64,000 nt of DNA from positions 4,149,501-4,213,500 of the forward strand of contig NZ_CP042176.1 in the NCBI RefSeq assembly GCF_005937885.2, in the 5' to 3' direction. Shown piece by piece: positions 33,152-41,169 of this stretch (position 1 is the first letter of the stretch; the number at the start of each line of letters is the position of its first letter). A model generated the notes under the pieces. That model did no database searches, was not told the origin of the DNA, and saw only the letters and a list, made by a program, of their open reading frames with translations. This DNA is from Bradyrhizobium sp. KBS0727 (GTDB taxonomy: Bacteria > Pseudomonadota > Alphaproteobacteria > Rhizobiales > Xanthobacteraceae). The position numbers and the translations under genes are program-made.

Positions 33152-34555
33152 ATGCTGCTTCGTATCGCCTTTGCCAAGAAAACGCTGAAGTTGACCGCCC
33201 TGACGGTCGCGGTCGCGCTCACCGTCACGCCGATGGCAGCACTGGCGCAGGAGGGCAAGGGTCCGTCGTTCCTGCGCGACACCGAGTCAGAGCAGTTGCT
33301 GCGCGAATATACGCGGCCGATCCTGCGCACCGCCGGTCTGGAAAAGCAGAACATCCAGATGGTGATCATCAACGACAGCCAGTTCAACGCGTTCGTCGCC
33401 GACGGCCGCCGCATCTTCGTGAACTACGGCGCGATGATGAAATCGGAGACGCCGAACCAGATCATCGGCGTGCTGGCCCACGAGACCGGCCATCTCGCCG
33501 GCGGCCATCTCGCCAAGATGCGCGAGCAGCTCGCGCAAGCGCAAACCCAGATGATCATCGCCATGCTGCTCGGCGCCGGCGCGATGGTGGCGGGCGCGCG
33601 TGGCGGCGCCGGCAGCGGCCTGACCAATGCCGGCGCGGCGGCGTTTTCCGCACCGGGCGAAATGATCAAGCGCAACCTGCTCTCTTACGTGCGCCAGCAG
33701 GAAGAAAACGCCGACAAGGCCGGCGTGAAGTTTCTGACCGCGACCGGTCAATCGGCCAAGGGCATGTACGAGACCTTCAAGCGGTTCACCGACGAGAGCC
33801 TGTTCGCGGCGCGCGGCGCCGACCCCTACGTGCAGTCGCACCCGATGCCGGCCGAGCGCGTGCGCGCGCTGGAAGAGCTGGCGCGCTCCAGCCCGTATTG
33901 GGACAAGAAGGACGACCCTGCCCTGCAGATGCGCCACGACATGGTGCGCGCCAAGATGTCGGCCTTCATGGAGCGGCAGGAGACCGTGTACCGGCGCTAT
34001 CCGATGTCCAACACCAGCCTGCCCGCCCGCTATGCGCATGCCATCACCACCTATTTGCACGGCGACCTGCACAGCGCGATCGCCCAGATCGACGGCCTGA
34101 TCGCGCTGCAGCCCGGCAACCCGTATTTCTATGAGGTGCGTGGCCAGGCGCTACTGGAGGGCGGCAAGCCGGTCGAGGCCATTGCGCCGCTCCGCAAGGC
34201 GGTGCAGCTCTCCAATAACGCCCCGCTCATCGAGATGTTACTTGGGCAGGCGCTGGTAGCCGCTAATAATACCGCCAACACGGACGAGGCGATCTCGATT
34301 CTGCGGGCGGCGGTGGCCCGTGAGTCCGAAGCGCCGCTCGGTTACATGCAGCTCGCAATGGCCTATGGCCGCAAGGGAGACTACGCGCAGGCCGATCTCG
34401 CATCGGCGCAAGCCGCCTACCTTCGCGGCGACAGCAAGACCGCGCGCGACCTCGCTTCAAGGGCAAAGACCCGCTTCGCGGTCGGGACGCCGGGATGGGT
34501 CAAGGCTGACGACATTGTGAGCGCCAAGCCGCTGCCGGGGCAGAGAAGCAACTAG
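33152..34555 (+). CDS. M48 family periplasmic metalloprotease with TPR repeats (BepA-like)
   Basis: 467 residues from ATG 33152, which opens a good signal peptide (LKLTALTVAVALTVTPMAALA-Q). The frame stays open further upstream through a repeat element, but that part is not signal-like. The zinc motif HETGH is at 110-114 and the third ligand Glu is in QQEENADKAG. The C-terminal half (about 300-460) has TPR-like helices (LIALQPGNPYFYEVRGQALLEGG). Family members such as BepA/YfgC degrade or assist misfolded outer-membrane proteins such as LptD. The dsbA-like gene follows, so an envelope protein quality-control pair is plausible. Confidence 0.92.
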   Translation: MLLRIAFAKKTLKLTALTVAVALTVTPMAALAQEGKGPSFLRDTESEQLLREYTRPILRTAGLEKQNIQMVIINDSQFNAFVADGRRIFVNYGAMMKSETPNQIIGVLAHETGHLAGGHLAKMREQLAQAQTQMIIAMLLGAGAMVAGARGGAGSGLTNAGAAAFSAPGEMIKRNLLSYVRQQEENADKAGVKFLTATGQSAKGMYETFKRFTDESLFAARGADPYVQSHPMPAERVRALEELARSSPYWDKKDDPALQMRHDMVRAKMSAFMERQETVYRRYPMSNTSLPARYAHAITTYLHGDLHSAIAQIDGLIALQPGNPYFYEVRGQALLEGGKPVEAIAPLRKAVQLSNNAPLIEMLLGQALVAANNTANTDEAISILRAAVARESEAPLGYMQLAMAYGRKGDYAQADLASAQAAYLRGDSKTARDLASRAKTRFAVGTPGWVKADDIVSAKPLPGQRSN

Positions 34556-34664
34556 AAATAAACCGCGTTAAGATAGATCAAGCTAGAACCGAACCGAAAT
34601 TGAAACGTATTCCAAGAGCCGGCTTCACGACACCGCCGGGAACTCGCCGTAAAAGGATTTGCTG

Positions 34665-35432
34665 ATGCCCTCGTTCCGTTTCCTCGCTCCCGCACTGCTC
34701 GCGCTCGCGCTTGGCGGCGCCCCGCTGCCCGCCTCCGCACAGAGCTTCTCCGACACCCAGCGCGGCGACATCGAGACCATCGTCCGGAATTATCTGATTG
34801 CGCACCCTGAAGTGCTCGAAGAGGCGATGACCGAACTGTCAAAGCGCCAGTCGGCGGCGGAAGCCGAAAAGCATGAAGCCAGCGTCGCCAAGAACGCCGA
34901 TGCGATTTTCAACTCGCCGCGCGGCGTCACGCTCGGCAACAAGGACGGCGACGTCACCTTCGTCGAGTTCTTCGACTACAATTGCGGCTACTGCAAACGC
35001 GCGATGGCCGACATGATGGAACTGATGAAGGCCGATCCGAAGCTGAAGGTCGTCCTCAAGGAGTTTCCGGTGCTGAGCGCCGGCTCGGTTGAAGCCGCCC
35101 AGGTCGCGGTTGCCGTGCGCATGCAGGATCCGACCGGCAAGAAGTATCTCGACTTCCACCAGAAGCTGCTCGGCGGCCGCGGCGCGGCCGACAAGGCTCG
35201 CGCGATGGCCGTTGCCAAGGAGGTCGGCCTCGACATGGGTAAGCTGGAGAAGGATCTGGCAAGCCCCGAGGTGAAGAGCACGATCGAGGAAAACTTCAAG
35301 CTGGCCGAAGCCATGGGCATGAACGGGACCCCGAGCTACGTGATCGGCAAGCAGGTCGTGATCGGTGCGGTCGGCGTCGACAGCCTCAAGGAAAAGATCG
35401 GCGTCGCCCGCTGCGGCAAGGCGACCTGCTGA
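34665..35432 (+). CDS. DsbA-family thiol:disulfide oxidoreductase
   Basis: 255 residues. The signal peptide (FLAPALLALALGGAPLPASA-Q) is followed by a helical N-terminal extension typical of ScsC/BdbD-like members (EEAMTELSKRQSAAEAEKHE), then the thioredoxin fold with the active site C107-G-Y-C110 (DYNCGYCKRAM) and the cis-Pro loop MNGTPSYVIG. It forms or isomerises disulfides in exported proteins. The start is ATG 34665 after AAAGGA. A strong terminator follows at 35461. Confidence 0.92.
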   Translation: MPSFRFLAPALLALALGGAPLPASAQSFSDTQRGDIETIVRNYLIAHPEVLEEAMTELSKRQSAAEAEKHEASVAKNADAIFNSPRGVTLGNKDGDVTFVEFFDYNCGYCKRAMADMMELMKADPKLKVVLKEFPVLSAGSVEAAQVAVAVRMQDPTGKKYLDFHQKLLGGRGAADKARAMAVAKEVGLDMGKLEKDLASPEVKSTIEENFKLAEAMGMNGTPSYVIGKQVVIGAVGVDSLKEKIGVARCGKATC

Positions 35433-35460
35433 CACCCTCGCCTGTCCAATCAAGTGTCGA

Positions 35461-35492
35461 AAAGGCCGGCTCTCAAGCCGGCCTTTTTGTTT
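35461..35492 (+). terminator. Rho-independent terminator after the dsbA-like gene
   Basis: AAAGGCCGGC and GCCGGCCTTT flank a TCTCAA loop and are followed by TTGTTT. It lies 28 bases after the stop. Confidence 0.92.
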
Positions 35493-35528
35493 GCGGCAAA
35501 TCTGCGGAATAGCGGTTCATCACGCGTT

Positions 35529-35582
35529 CATAAAGCGAGCTTGCATAAAATCAAACTTGTATGAAACGCGCTTGTACAAAAC
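35529..35582 (+). repeat. Imperfect 15-16-bp tandem repeats
   Basis: Three related units, roughly CTTGCATAAAATCAAA, CTTGTATGAAACGCG and CTTGTACAAAACAAA, lie in an AT-rich patch before the DUF1236 gene. No function is evident; they may be slippage products or a binding array. Confidence 0.5.
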
Positions 35583-35608
35583 AAAATCGATGGAACAGCA
35601 AATAGCAG

Positions 35609-35633
35609 GGAACATCGACCACCTCCCTTCGTT
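35609..35633 (+). promoter_or_regulatory. Candidate EcfG promoter for the DUF1236 gene at 35672
   Basis: GGAAC at 35609-35613, exactly 16 bases, CGTT at 35630-35633; full match to the general-stress consensus, 38 bases before the ATG. Confidence 0.65.
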
Positions 35634-35671
35634 GTCGGGCGGGCAATGCAGACACGTGAGGAGAACTTCGA

Positions 35672-36430
35672 ATGACTAATCGCTTTTTGATTTCGGTCGC
35701 TGCGGCGGCGCTGATCGCCGGAACCGGTTTTGCCAATGCGCAGGGCATGAACCGTGAAGGCGGAACAGCAGGTGGCGCGGCCACGCAGCAGAATGCGCCC
35801 TCGTCGGAGCGCGCTGCTCCGTCCGGCGCTGTGAACCATGACGCGAGCGGCGTGAAGGGTGCGGAATCGTCCGGCGTGAAGGGCTCTGAGAATTCCGGCG
35901 TGAAGGCGGAATCCAAGGAGAAGATGCCGGCCGCCAAGAGTGCCCAGGATACCCGGCCGGACGCCAAGGGTGAGAAGTCGAAGAGCATGAGCTCCGAGAA
36001 CGACTCGGCCAAGGGCGGCTTGAAGGCTGATGGCACAAAGACTGAAGGCACCAAGGCCACAGGCAGCATGAACGCCGAAGGTTCCAAGGCCAACAGCAAC
36101 ATGAATGCGCAGACCAGGACCGGAACGGACAGCAAGTCGCAGACCACGACGGGCAACGCCGCCACCACGGCGACCGCGGCGCCGCCGGCCGAGAAGCGCA
36201 CCCAGATCGTCTCCGCCATCAAGTCGGAGAAGATCGAAGAGACCACCAACGTCAACTTCAATGTTGCGGTTGGCGCCACCGTGCCGGCCACGGTCCGTTT
36301 CCATCCGCTGCCGGCCCGCATCGTCGAGATCTATCCGGAGTGGCGTGGTTACGACGTGATCTTCGTGCACGGCCGCTACATCATCGTCCGCCCGCAGACG
36401 CATGAGATCGTCTACATCATCGAAGGCTAA
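35672..36430 (+). CDS. DUF1236 domain-containing exported protein (paralogue 2)
   Basis: 252 residues with a signal peptide MTNRFLISVAAAALIAGTGFANA-Q, a low-complexity Ser/Gly/Lys/Ala region with short repeats (GVKGAESSGVKGSENSGVK), and a C-terminal DUF1236 domain with EIYPEWRGYDVIFVHGRYII and the ending HEIVYIIEG. The last 60 residues are closely similar to the protein at 15144-15779, whereas the linkers differ in length. Function unknown. The start follows GTGAGGAG. A perfect hairpin at 36456-36479 ends the gene. Confidence 0.88.
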   Translation: MTNRFLISVAAAALIAGTGFANAQGMNREGGTAGGAATQQNAPSSERAAPSGAVNHDASGVKGAESSGVKGSENSGVKAESKEKMPAAKSAQDTRPDAKGEKSKSMSSENDSAKGGLKADGTKTEGTKATGSMNAEGSKANSNMNAQTRTGTDSKSQTTTGNAATTATAAPPAEKRTQIVSAIKSEKIEETTNVNFNVAVGATVPATVRFHPLPARIVEIYPEWRGYDVIFVHGRYIIVRPQTHEIVYIIEG

Positions 36431-36455
36431 CGGCTTTTGAGTTGGCGGCACTTTG

Positions 36456-36479
36456 GGGGTGGGCAGAAATGCCCACCCC
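36456..36479. terminator. Bidirectional hairpin terminator between convergent genes
   Basis: GGGGTGGGCA and TGCCCACCCC form a perfect 10-bp stem closed by a GAAA tetraloop, between the stop at 36430 and the stop at 36485 of the convergent gene. Confidence 0.8.
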
Positions 36480-36484
36480 ACGTT

Positions 36485-37627
36485 CTAAATATCCAGAAGC
36501 AAGCGCACCAGTTCGGCTTGGCGTCGTGAACCGGTCTTGTCGAAGATGCTCGACAAGTGACTGCGCGCCGTTCCAACGGTGATGCCGAGCCTGTCGGCGG
36601 CGGCTTGCCTGCCATCGCCCTTGACGATCTCCAGCGCGAACGCGGCCTCGGCCGGCGTGAAAGCGAAGCGTTCGCGCAGGCGCTGGACGCGGGCGCGCAT
36701 TTCCGTCTCCGGGTCGGAGACGATCAGAACCGCGGCGGGGCGGCGCAAGTGAGACCAGGGCATGTAGACGATCGCCGTTTCCGGTCTGATCGGCATCACG
36801 AGAACGCCGAGCGGCAACCGCCCCGTGCCCCGTCGAAGCGCGACCTCGCCGCCGGAAAAGGACGCGGCGCCGGGTTTGGCAGCGCAAGCAGCTATCAGCC
36901 CGCGCATCGTCTGTGCGGAATCGGGATCGTGTGCGGACACCACCGCGCCCTTTTCCAGGTGTAACGCCTCGCCGGCATCGAGCAGCGCGCGGGCCGTGCC
37001 GTTGGCGAACACCAGCCGCGCCGCCGCATCGACAAGCATCAACCCCTGGGGCGACCGGCCAAGGCCGGTCAGCGCGTTCTCGCTTGCAAGCGTCAGGGGA
37101 TACATCCGCCGCTGCAGTTCGACCGCGCGAACGAGATGTTTTGCCAGCGTGGCGAACAGGCGCTTGTCGTCGCTGTTGAATGCAGGCCGGTCCTGCGCTT
37201 TGGCAACTGACATGATCGCAGCAGCATTGCCATCCACCAACAAGTTGGTGGTGATGGGTTCGAGGCCCCAACCGTTGGGCCGCCACCATTCCCGATAAAA
37301 CGCAGTGTTCTTGAACTCGTCCGGCGTGAGGAAATCCGAAATGCTGAACACCTTGCCGGGATGTTCGGCTGCGCTCAGACCGGGAAGCGGATTGTCTGCT
37401 CCCCACTCGGCGCAGCTACGCGCGACGTCCGGGTCGACCCGCGGGGCGTGGATTTCCGTGAGCCCCGTTGCCGCGTCGTAAAAGCCAAACATGACTTGCG
37501 GCGAACCAACAGCGTCGCTGATTCTGTTCAGGAGTTCGGGCCAGAGGCGTGCGTCAAGCGCGGTGTCGTAGATCGCGGCGACAAGGTTCAGCACCCCGTC
37601 CTCGCCCAAACGTTCGCCGCCTGACAC
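36485..37627 (-). CDS. LuxR-type helix-turn-helix transcriptional regulator
   Basis: 380 residues from GTG 37627. The N-terminal 300 residues form two sensor-like segments (LVAAIYDTALDARLWPELLNRI opening; a PAS-like part with GLMLVDAAARLVFANGTARALLD at about 200-220). The C-terminal 65 residues are a LuxR/GerE HTH: FTPAEAAFALEIVKGDGRQAAADRLGIT, then GTARSHLSSIFDKTGSRRQAELVRLL. There is no receiver Asp and no acyl-homoserine-lactone-binding signature, so the ligand is unknown. This architecture is common in Bradyrhizobium. Targets are not evident. Confidence 0.88.
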   Translation of the reverse strand: MSGGERLGEDGVLNLVAAIYDTALDARLWPELLNRISDAVGSPQVMFGFYDAATGLTEIHAPRVDPDVARSCAEWGADNPLPGLSAAEHPGKVFSISDFLTPDEFKNTAFYREWWRPNGWGLEPITTNLLVDGNAAAIMSVAKAQDRPAFNSDDKRLFATLAKHLVRAVELQRRMYPLTLASENALTGLGRSPQGLMLVDAAARLVFANGTARALLDAGEALHLEKGAVVSAHDPDSAQTMRGLIAACAAKPGAASFSGGEVALRRGTGRLPLGVLVMPIRPETAIVYMPWSHLRRPAAVLIVSDPETEMRARVQRLRERFAFTPAEAAFALEIVKGDGRQAAADRLGITVGTARSHLSSIFDKTGSRRQAELVRLLLDI

Positions 37628-37794
37628 GATGCTTGCCTCTAAAAATGAGAGACTCGGGGATGGTCAAATCTTGGATAGTCAAATCTTGGCGGCTTATTAT
37701 TCCTGGCGGCCTTTAATCCAAACGTCCGGCGCAAGCTAACAGCGCTCATGCGCAGGGTTCAAGCCTGAATCATAGGCGAATGTTGCCGGAACTG

Positions 37795-38016
37795 TCAGGA
37801 AGGATATCTCTCCTTGATACTGGCAATATCGTCGGCGGAATCGATCCATTCTTCGCTAAAGCCGCAAGCGGCGCAGAGATACCGCGTTACCTTAACTGCG
37901 CTAAAGACGGTCGATCCGACGCTGATGTTGTTTCCGGCGCCAAAGGCACGAGCCTCGCCCGGGATTCGAACGACGTCGGTGGATCGGCACTTTGGGCACG
38001 TCTTGGAGTTTTGCAT
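37795..38016 (-). CDS. Small zinc-ribbon protein (73 aa)
   Basis: 73 residues from ATG 38016 (longer in-frame starts lack support). CPKC near the N-terminus and CAAC near residue 52 (KVTRYLCAACGFSEEWID) form a zinc ribbon. The middle, VRIPGEARAFGAGNNISVG, is typical of short zinc-ribbon hypotheticals. No signal peptide. It does not resemble the 59-aa zinc-ribbon protein at 16231 outside the Cys pairs. Function unknown. Confidence 0.7.
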   Translation of the reverse strand: MQNSKTCPKCRSTDVVRIPGEARAFGAGNNISVGSTVFSAVKVTRYLCAACGFSEEWIDSADDIASIKERYPS

Positions 38017-38160
38017 GGTGATCCTCGTCGGCGCGGCGCGCGGCCAGGGCAGATGTGTTCGACCAGCAGCCCAGTCTTTCGTCGTATGACGTATGTCAGA
38101 TGCGGCGAGATCACGGGCGCCATAGGGTGGCGTCATTGCAAACCCAAACGGAGCGCAATT

Positions 38161-38312
38161 TGAGCAAAGTTGCAATACTCCTAGCCGGTGCAGCCGCCCT
38201 GCTCGCGTTCGCTCCTGCGGCCAACGCCCAGAGTGTCAGTGCGACGAACAGGGCGCTCGTTGTTCGATACCGCCAAGACCAGGCTCTGAGCCAGACAAAC
38301 GGAGTGAAGCAC
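38161..38312 (+). other. In-frame second signal-peptide-like segment upstream of the exported protein
   Basis: A TTG at 38161 with GGAG upstream encodes LSKVAILLAGAAALLAFAPAANA-Q, a complete signal-peptide-like stretch, followed by about 27 residues without features and then, still in frame, the ATG of the next signal peptide at 38313. The two 5' contexts are similar (AAACGGAG followed by the start). Probably the 5' end of another exported-protein gene fused here. Confidence 0.45.
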
Positions 38313-39419
38313 ATGTTCGGTATCCGCAGGGCCTCCTCCGCGCTCCGTGCATTGTTGGCGCTGACCATCCTTGCCGCCGCGCCCGCCTTCGCGGCCGAGT
38401 CCGGCTGCGCGCATTGGGACGTAAGTGGCGGCTGGACACTGATACAGACGAACGACACGGCGGTGTCCCTTACCCTGCAGGAAACAAAGACCGGGCTCTC
38501 GGGATCTGCGAAATTCGGGCATTATGTAAATGACAACTTCTTTTTGTGTCATATTGGGTCGTGCGGTAAGGAATATGTTGGATCCCAAGGTTCGGCCGTC
38601 GGAACGGTAAACGGCGACGCCTTTGATCTCAGCATCTATTGGGATAACAATGCTATCGGAGTCTATACAGGCCGGATCGGTCCTCAGGGGCTGATCGTCG
38701 GCACGACCTTCGACAAGAACGATCCCCGGACAACCGCCCAGTGGCACAGCAACCGCGTGGCCACCTGCTCGGCTGCCGCGCAGACCCCGCCGACGCCGCC
38801 GGAAAAGCCGGCCTTGGCGCTGGGTCGAATCCAAAACAGCGGAGCATCTGCGCCGTCCTCGAGCCTTTGCGACGCTGCCAAGTCGGCGCGCGCGCGCAAT
38901 TCGCCCGCCGCGCCGGAGCTTGAACGCCAGTGCAACGCCTACCTGGCGGCGAAGCTTCCTCCCGCTCCGGTCACGGCACCCGCGGATCGCACAACCTCCG
39001 CGAAAAACTCATCCTCCGCGCAAAACTCACCCCCACCCCCCGTGCAAAAGCCGAGTGACCTGGTCATCGGCCGCATCAGCTATGCGGTGGGTGGCCAGCA
39101 AGTCACCCAACCGATCGTCGGAACACCCGTCGCGATCTCATGTACTTACGCCGTCGATGAAGTGGCGAGTCCGCTTGGTTTCAAAATCCAGCCTTGGCGG
39201 GGCAGTATCCGTATTGGCGGGCCAGGACCCCAGACCTTGGAATTCCAAGGCGACCCCCATGCCGGGCAGCACGAGGCCCGCCAGATCTGGACGCCGACCG
39301 CCGCGGGCAGGACGCCGGTAAGCTGCGTCCTCAATCCCGGCTTCGAAAACGCTGAAGCAAATCCCGGAAACAACCGCTGGGATGAGACGATCAACGTCGT
39401 TGCAGGCGACAAGAAATAG
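38313..39419 (+). CDS. Exported protein of unknown function with Pro-rich linker
   Basis: 368 residues from ATG 38313 (GGAG eight bases upstream). The signal peptide MFGIRRASSALRALLALTILAAAPAFA-A is followed by an N-terminal domain with CAHWDVSGGWTLIQTNDT and a Cys pair FLCHIGSCG. A Pro/Ala/Ser-rich linker (about 160-235) leads to a C-terminal beta-rich domain with RISYAVGGQQVTQPIVG, CTYAVDE and a Trp near the end. I recognise no named family; it is likely a periplasmic or surface protein. It could start at TTG 38161 (418 residues), but that would put a second signal-like segment inside. Confidence 0.75.
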   Translation: MFGIRRASSALRALLALTILAAAPAFAAESGCAHWDVSGGWTLIQTNDTAVSLTLQETKTGLSGSAKFGHYVNDNFFLCHIGSCGKEYVGSQGSAVGTVNGDAFDLSIYWDNNAIGVYTGRIGPQGLIVGTTFDKNDPRTTAQWHSNRVATCSAAAQTPPTPPEKPALALGRIQNSGASAPSSSLCDAAKSARARNSPAAPELERQCNAYLAAKLPPAPVTAPADRTTSAKNSSSAQNSPPPPVQKPSDLVIGRISYAVGGQQVTQPIVGTPVAISCTYAVDEVASPLGFKIQPWRGSIRIGGPGPQTLEFQGDPHAGQHEARQIWTPTAAGRTPVSCVLNPGFENAEANPGNNRWDETINVVAGDKK

Positions 39420-39470
39420 CTCAACAGCGCCGGAGAGATCGTCACTGCTTCACCTGCAACCGAAGGCGAG

Positions 39471-39905
39471 ATGAACCTTCCTCTCTCCAGTCTTTTTGTA
39501 AACAGGCATGCCCCCTGGCCATCGTGCCAAATGACCTTCAAAAGATCGCCGCGCTTTCCCCTGAAGCAGAAAAGACCACCGCCCATGGGGTTGCGTTTGC
39601 CGACCGGCTTCATGTGCATCAAGCGCGATGTCTTCACGCGGATGATACAGAAATACCCCGAGCTGAAATACACGCCAGACGGGCCGCCGGGCCATCCGCA
39701 GGCGCACCTGCACTGGTTGTTCTTCGACTGCATGGTCGATCCGGATTCCGGCCGCTATTTGTCGGAGGATTACGCGTTCTGCCGCCGCTGGCGCGACATC
39801 GGCGGCAAGATCTGGGTCGATCGTAATTGCAAGCTGCTGCATCTCGGGCAGCACAATTTTGGCGGCGACCTCGCGGAAAGCCTGCGGCTCCAGAACCGCT
39901 GGTGA
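39471..39905 (+). pseudogene. Glycosyltransferase-like C-terminal fragment
   Basis: The frame encodes 144 residues. Only the part from about residue 44 (TGFMCIKRDVFTRMIQKYP) has family-like character. It continues with DGPPGHPQAHLHWLFFDCMVD and SEDYAFCRRWRDIGGKIWVD and ends LQNRW, the C-terminal third of glycosyltransferase-like proteins that sense a sugar acceptor through the ED-Y motif. The N-terminal nucleotide-binding half is absent and the first 40 residues look random, so the gene is probably 5'-truncated. It might still be read as a short protein. Confidence 0.6.
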
Positions 39906-40093
39906 GGGGATGCCGGCCTGCCGGCTGCCGGTCTCTTACCGTGGTTAATGAGTGATTTCCGTAGGTTCCATAGGCCTTTTTACGAACCAGATGAGGCATT
40001 TGGGGGCTGTTCAGAACCCCCAGAAGGCTTCCCCTTAGCCCCGTTGTTACCTATAACCCCGCGACCTACCCGCCCCCACTTGCTGGAATCCGG

Positions 40094-40561
40094 ATGGCCC
40101 AAGCCTCTGCCACGACGATCTATGTGCTCAACGGCCCGAACCTCAATCTGCTGGGGACGCGGGAGCCCGAGACCTATGGACACGCCACGCTCGCGGATGT
40201 TGAAAAGCTGTGCGCGGAAACGGCCGCGCATTTCGGCCTCAAGGCCGATTGCCGGCAGTCGAACCGCGAAGGCGAATTGATCGATTTCATCCACGAGGCG
40301 CGCGAGAAGAAGGCGGCCGGCATCATCATCAACGCCGGCGGTTATTCGCACACCTCGATCGCGCTGCACGACGCGATCGTCGGAGTCAAAATTCCGACCG
40401 TTGAAGTGCACGTCAGCAACATTCACGCCCGCGAGGATTTTCGGCATCATTCCTTCACCGCCAGGGCCGCGTTCGCGTCGCTGTGCGGCTTCGGGATCGA
40501 TGGCTACCGGCTCGCCATCAACGGCCTTGCCGCCAAAATCGGCGCCAAAGCCAAAACGTGA
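40094..40561 (+). CDS. aroQ: 3-dehydroquinate dehydratase, type II
   Basis: 155 residues. Type II landmarks: VLNGPNLNLLGTREPETYG with the catalytic Tyr, the flexible-loop Arg region SNREGELIDFIHEA, INAGGYSHTSIALHDAI and VEVHVSNIHAREDFRHHS. It converts 3-dehydroquinate to 3-dehydroshikimate in the shikimate pathway (cytoplasm, dodecamer). It is followed by accB and accC in the conserved alphaproteobacterial order, with gaps of 83 and 24 bases, so the three genes are probably cotranscribed. Confidence 0.96.
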   Translation: MAQASATTIYVLNGPNLNLLGTREPETYGHATLADVEKLCAETAAHFGLKADCRQSNREGELIDFIHEAREKKAAGIIINAGGYSHTSIALHDAIVGVKIPTVEVHVSNIHAREDFRHHSFTARAAFASLCGFGIDGYRLAINGLAAKIGAKAKT

Positions 40562-40644
40562 CTTCGAAGACCTGACATCAGACCACCGACACCAAAGCCT
40601 GACGCTTCAGCCGTCACCCACATCGAGAATTCCGGATCAAGAGC

Positions 40645-41145
40645 ATGGCGCGCCAGCCCGAGAACAAAGCAGCGGACAAGTCATCCGCAACTTCCGTAAG
40701 CAGCAACGACAGTGCGCTCATTCGTGAGCTGGCTTTGCTGCTGGACGAGACCAGCCTCACCGAAATCGAGATCGAGCGCGCCGGCCTGCGGGTGCGCGTG
40801 GCGCGCAACATCACCATGACGGCCTCGATGCCGGCGAATTTCCAGGCCCCGGCTTCCGTTGGCGCCGGCGCCTCCGTGACCCCCGCCGCCGTCGCCGATC
40901 TGGCAAAGCACCCGGGCGTGGTGCCCTCGCCGATGGTCGGTACCGCGTACTGGTCGCCGGAGCCCGGCGCCAAGCCGTTCATTGAAGTCGGCAGCAAGGT
41001 ATCGGCCGGCCAGACGCTGCTGATCATCGAAGCGATGAAGACGATGAACCAGATTCCCTCGCCGCGCGCGGGCACCGTGACGCAGATTCTCGTCGAGGAC
41101 GGCCAGCCGGTCGAATTCGGCGAGCCGCTGGTCATCATTGAATAA
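40645..41145 (+). CDS. accB: Acetyl-CoA carboxylase biotin carboxyl carrier protein
   Basis: 166 residues. A helical N-terminal domain (LIRELALLLDETSLTEIEIERAGLRVRVAR), an Ala/Pro linker and the biotinyl domain. The biotin-accepting Lys is in EAMKTMNQ, at about residue 132, with the upstream thumb loop SPMVGTAYWSPEPGAKPF. It carries carboxybiotin between AccC and AccAD in the first step of fatty acid synthesis. accC begins 24 bases later. Confidence 0.96.
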   Translation: MARQPENKAADKSSATSVSSNDSALIRELALLLDETSLTEIEIERAGLRVRVARNITMTASMPANFQAPASVGAGASVTPAAVADLAKHPGVVPSPMVGTAYWSPEPGAKPFIEVGSKVSAGQTLLIIEAMKTMNQIPSPRAGTVTQILVEDGQPVEFGEPLVIIE

Positions 41146-41169
41146 CGTTCGGCAACCTCAGGCGCTGCG

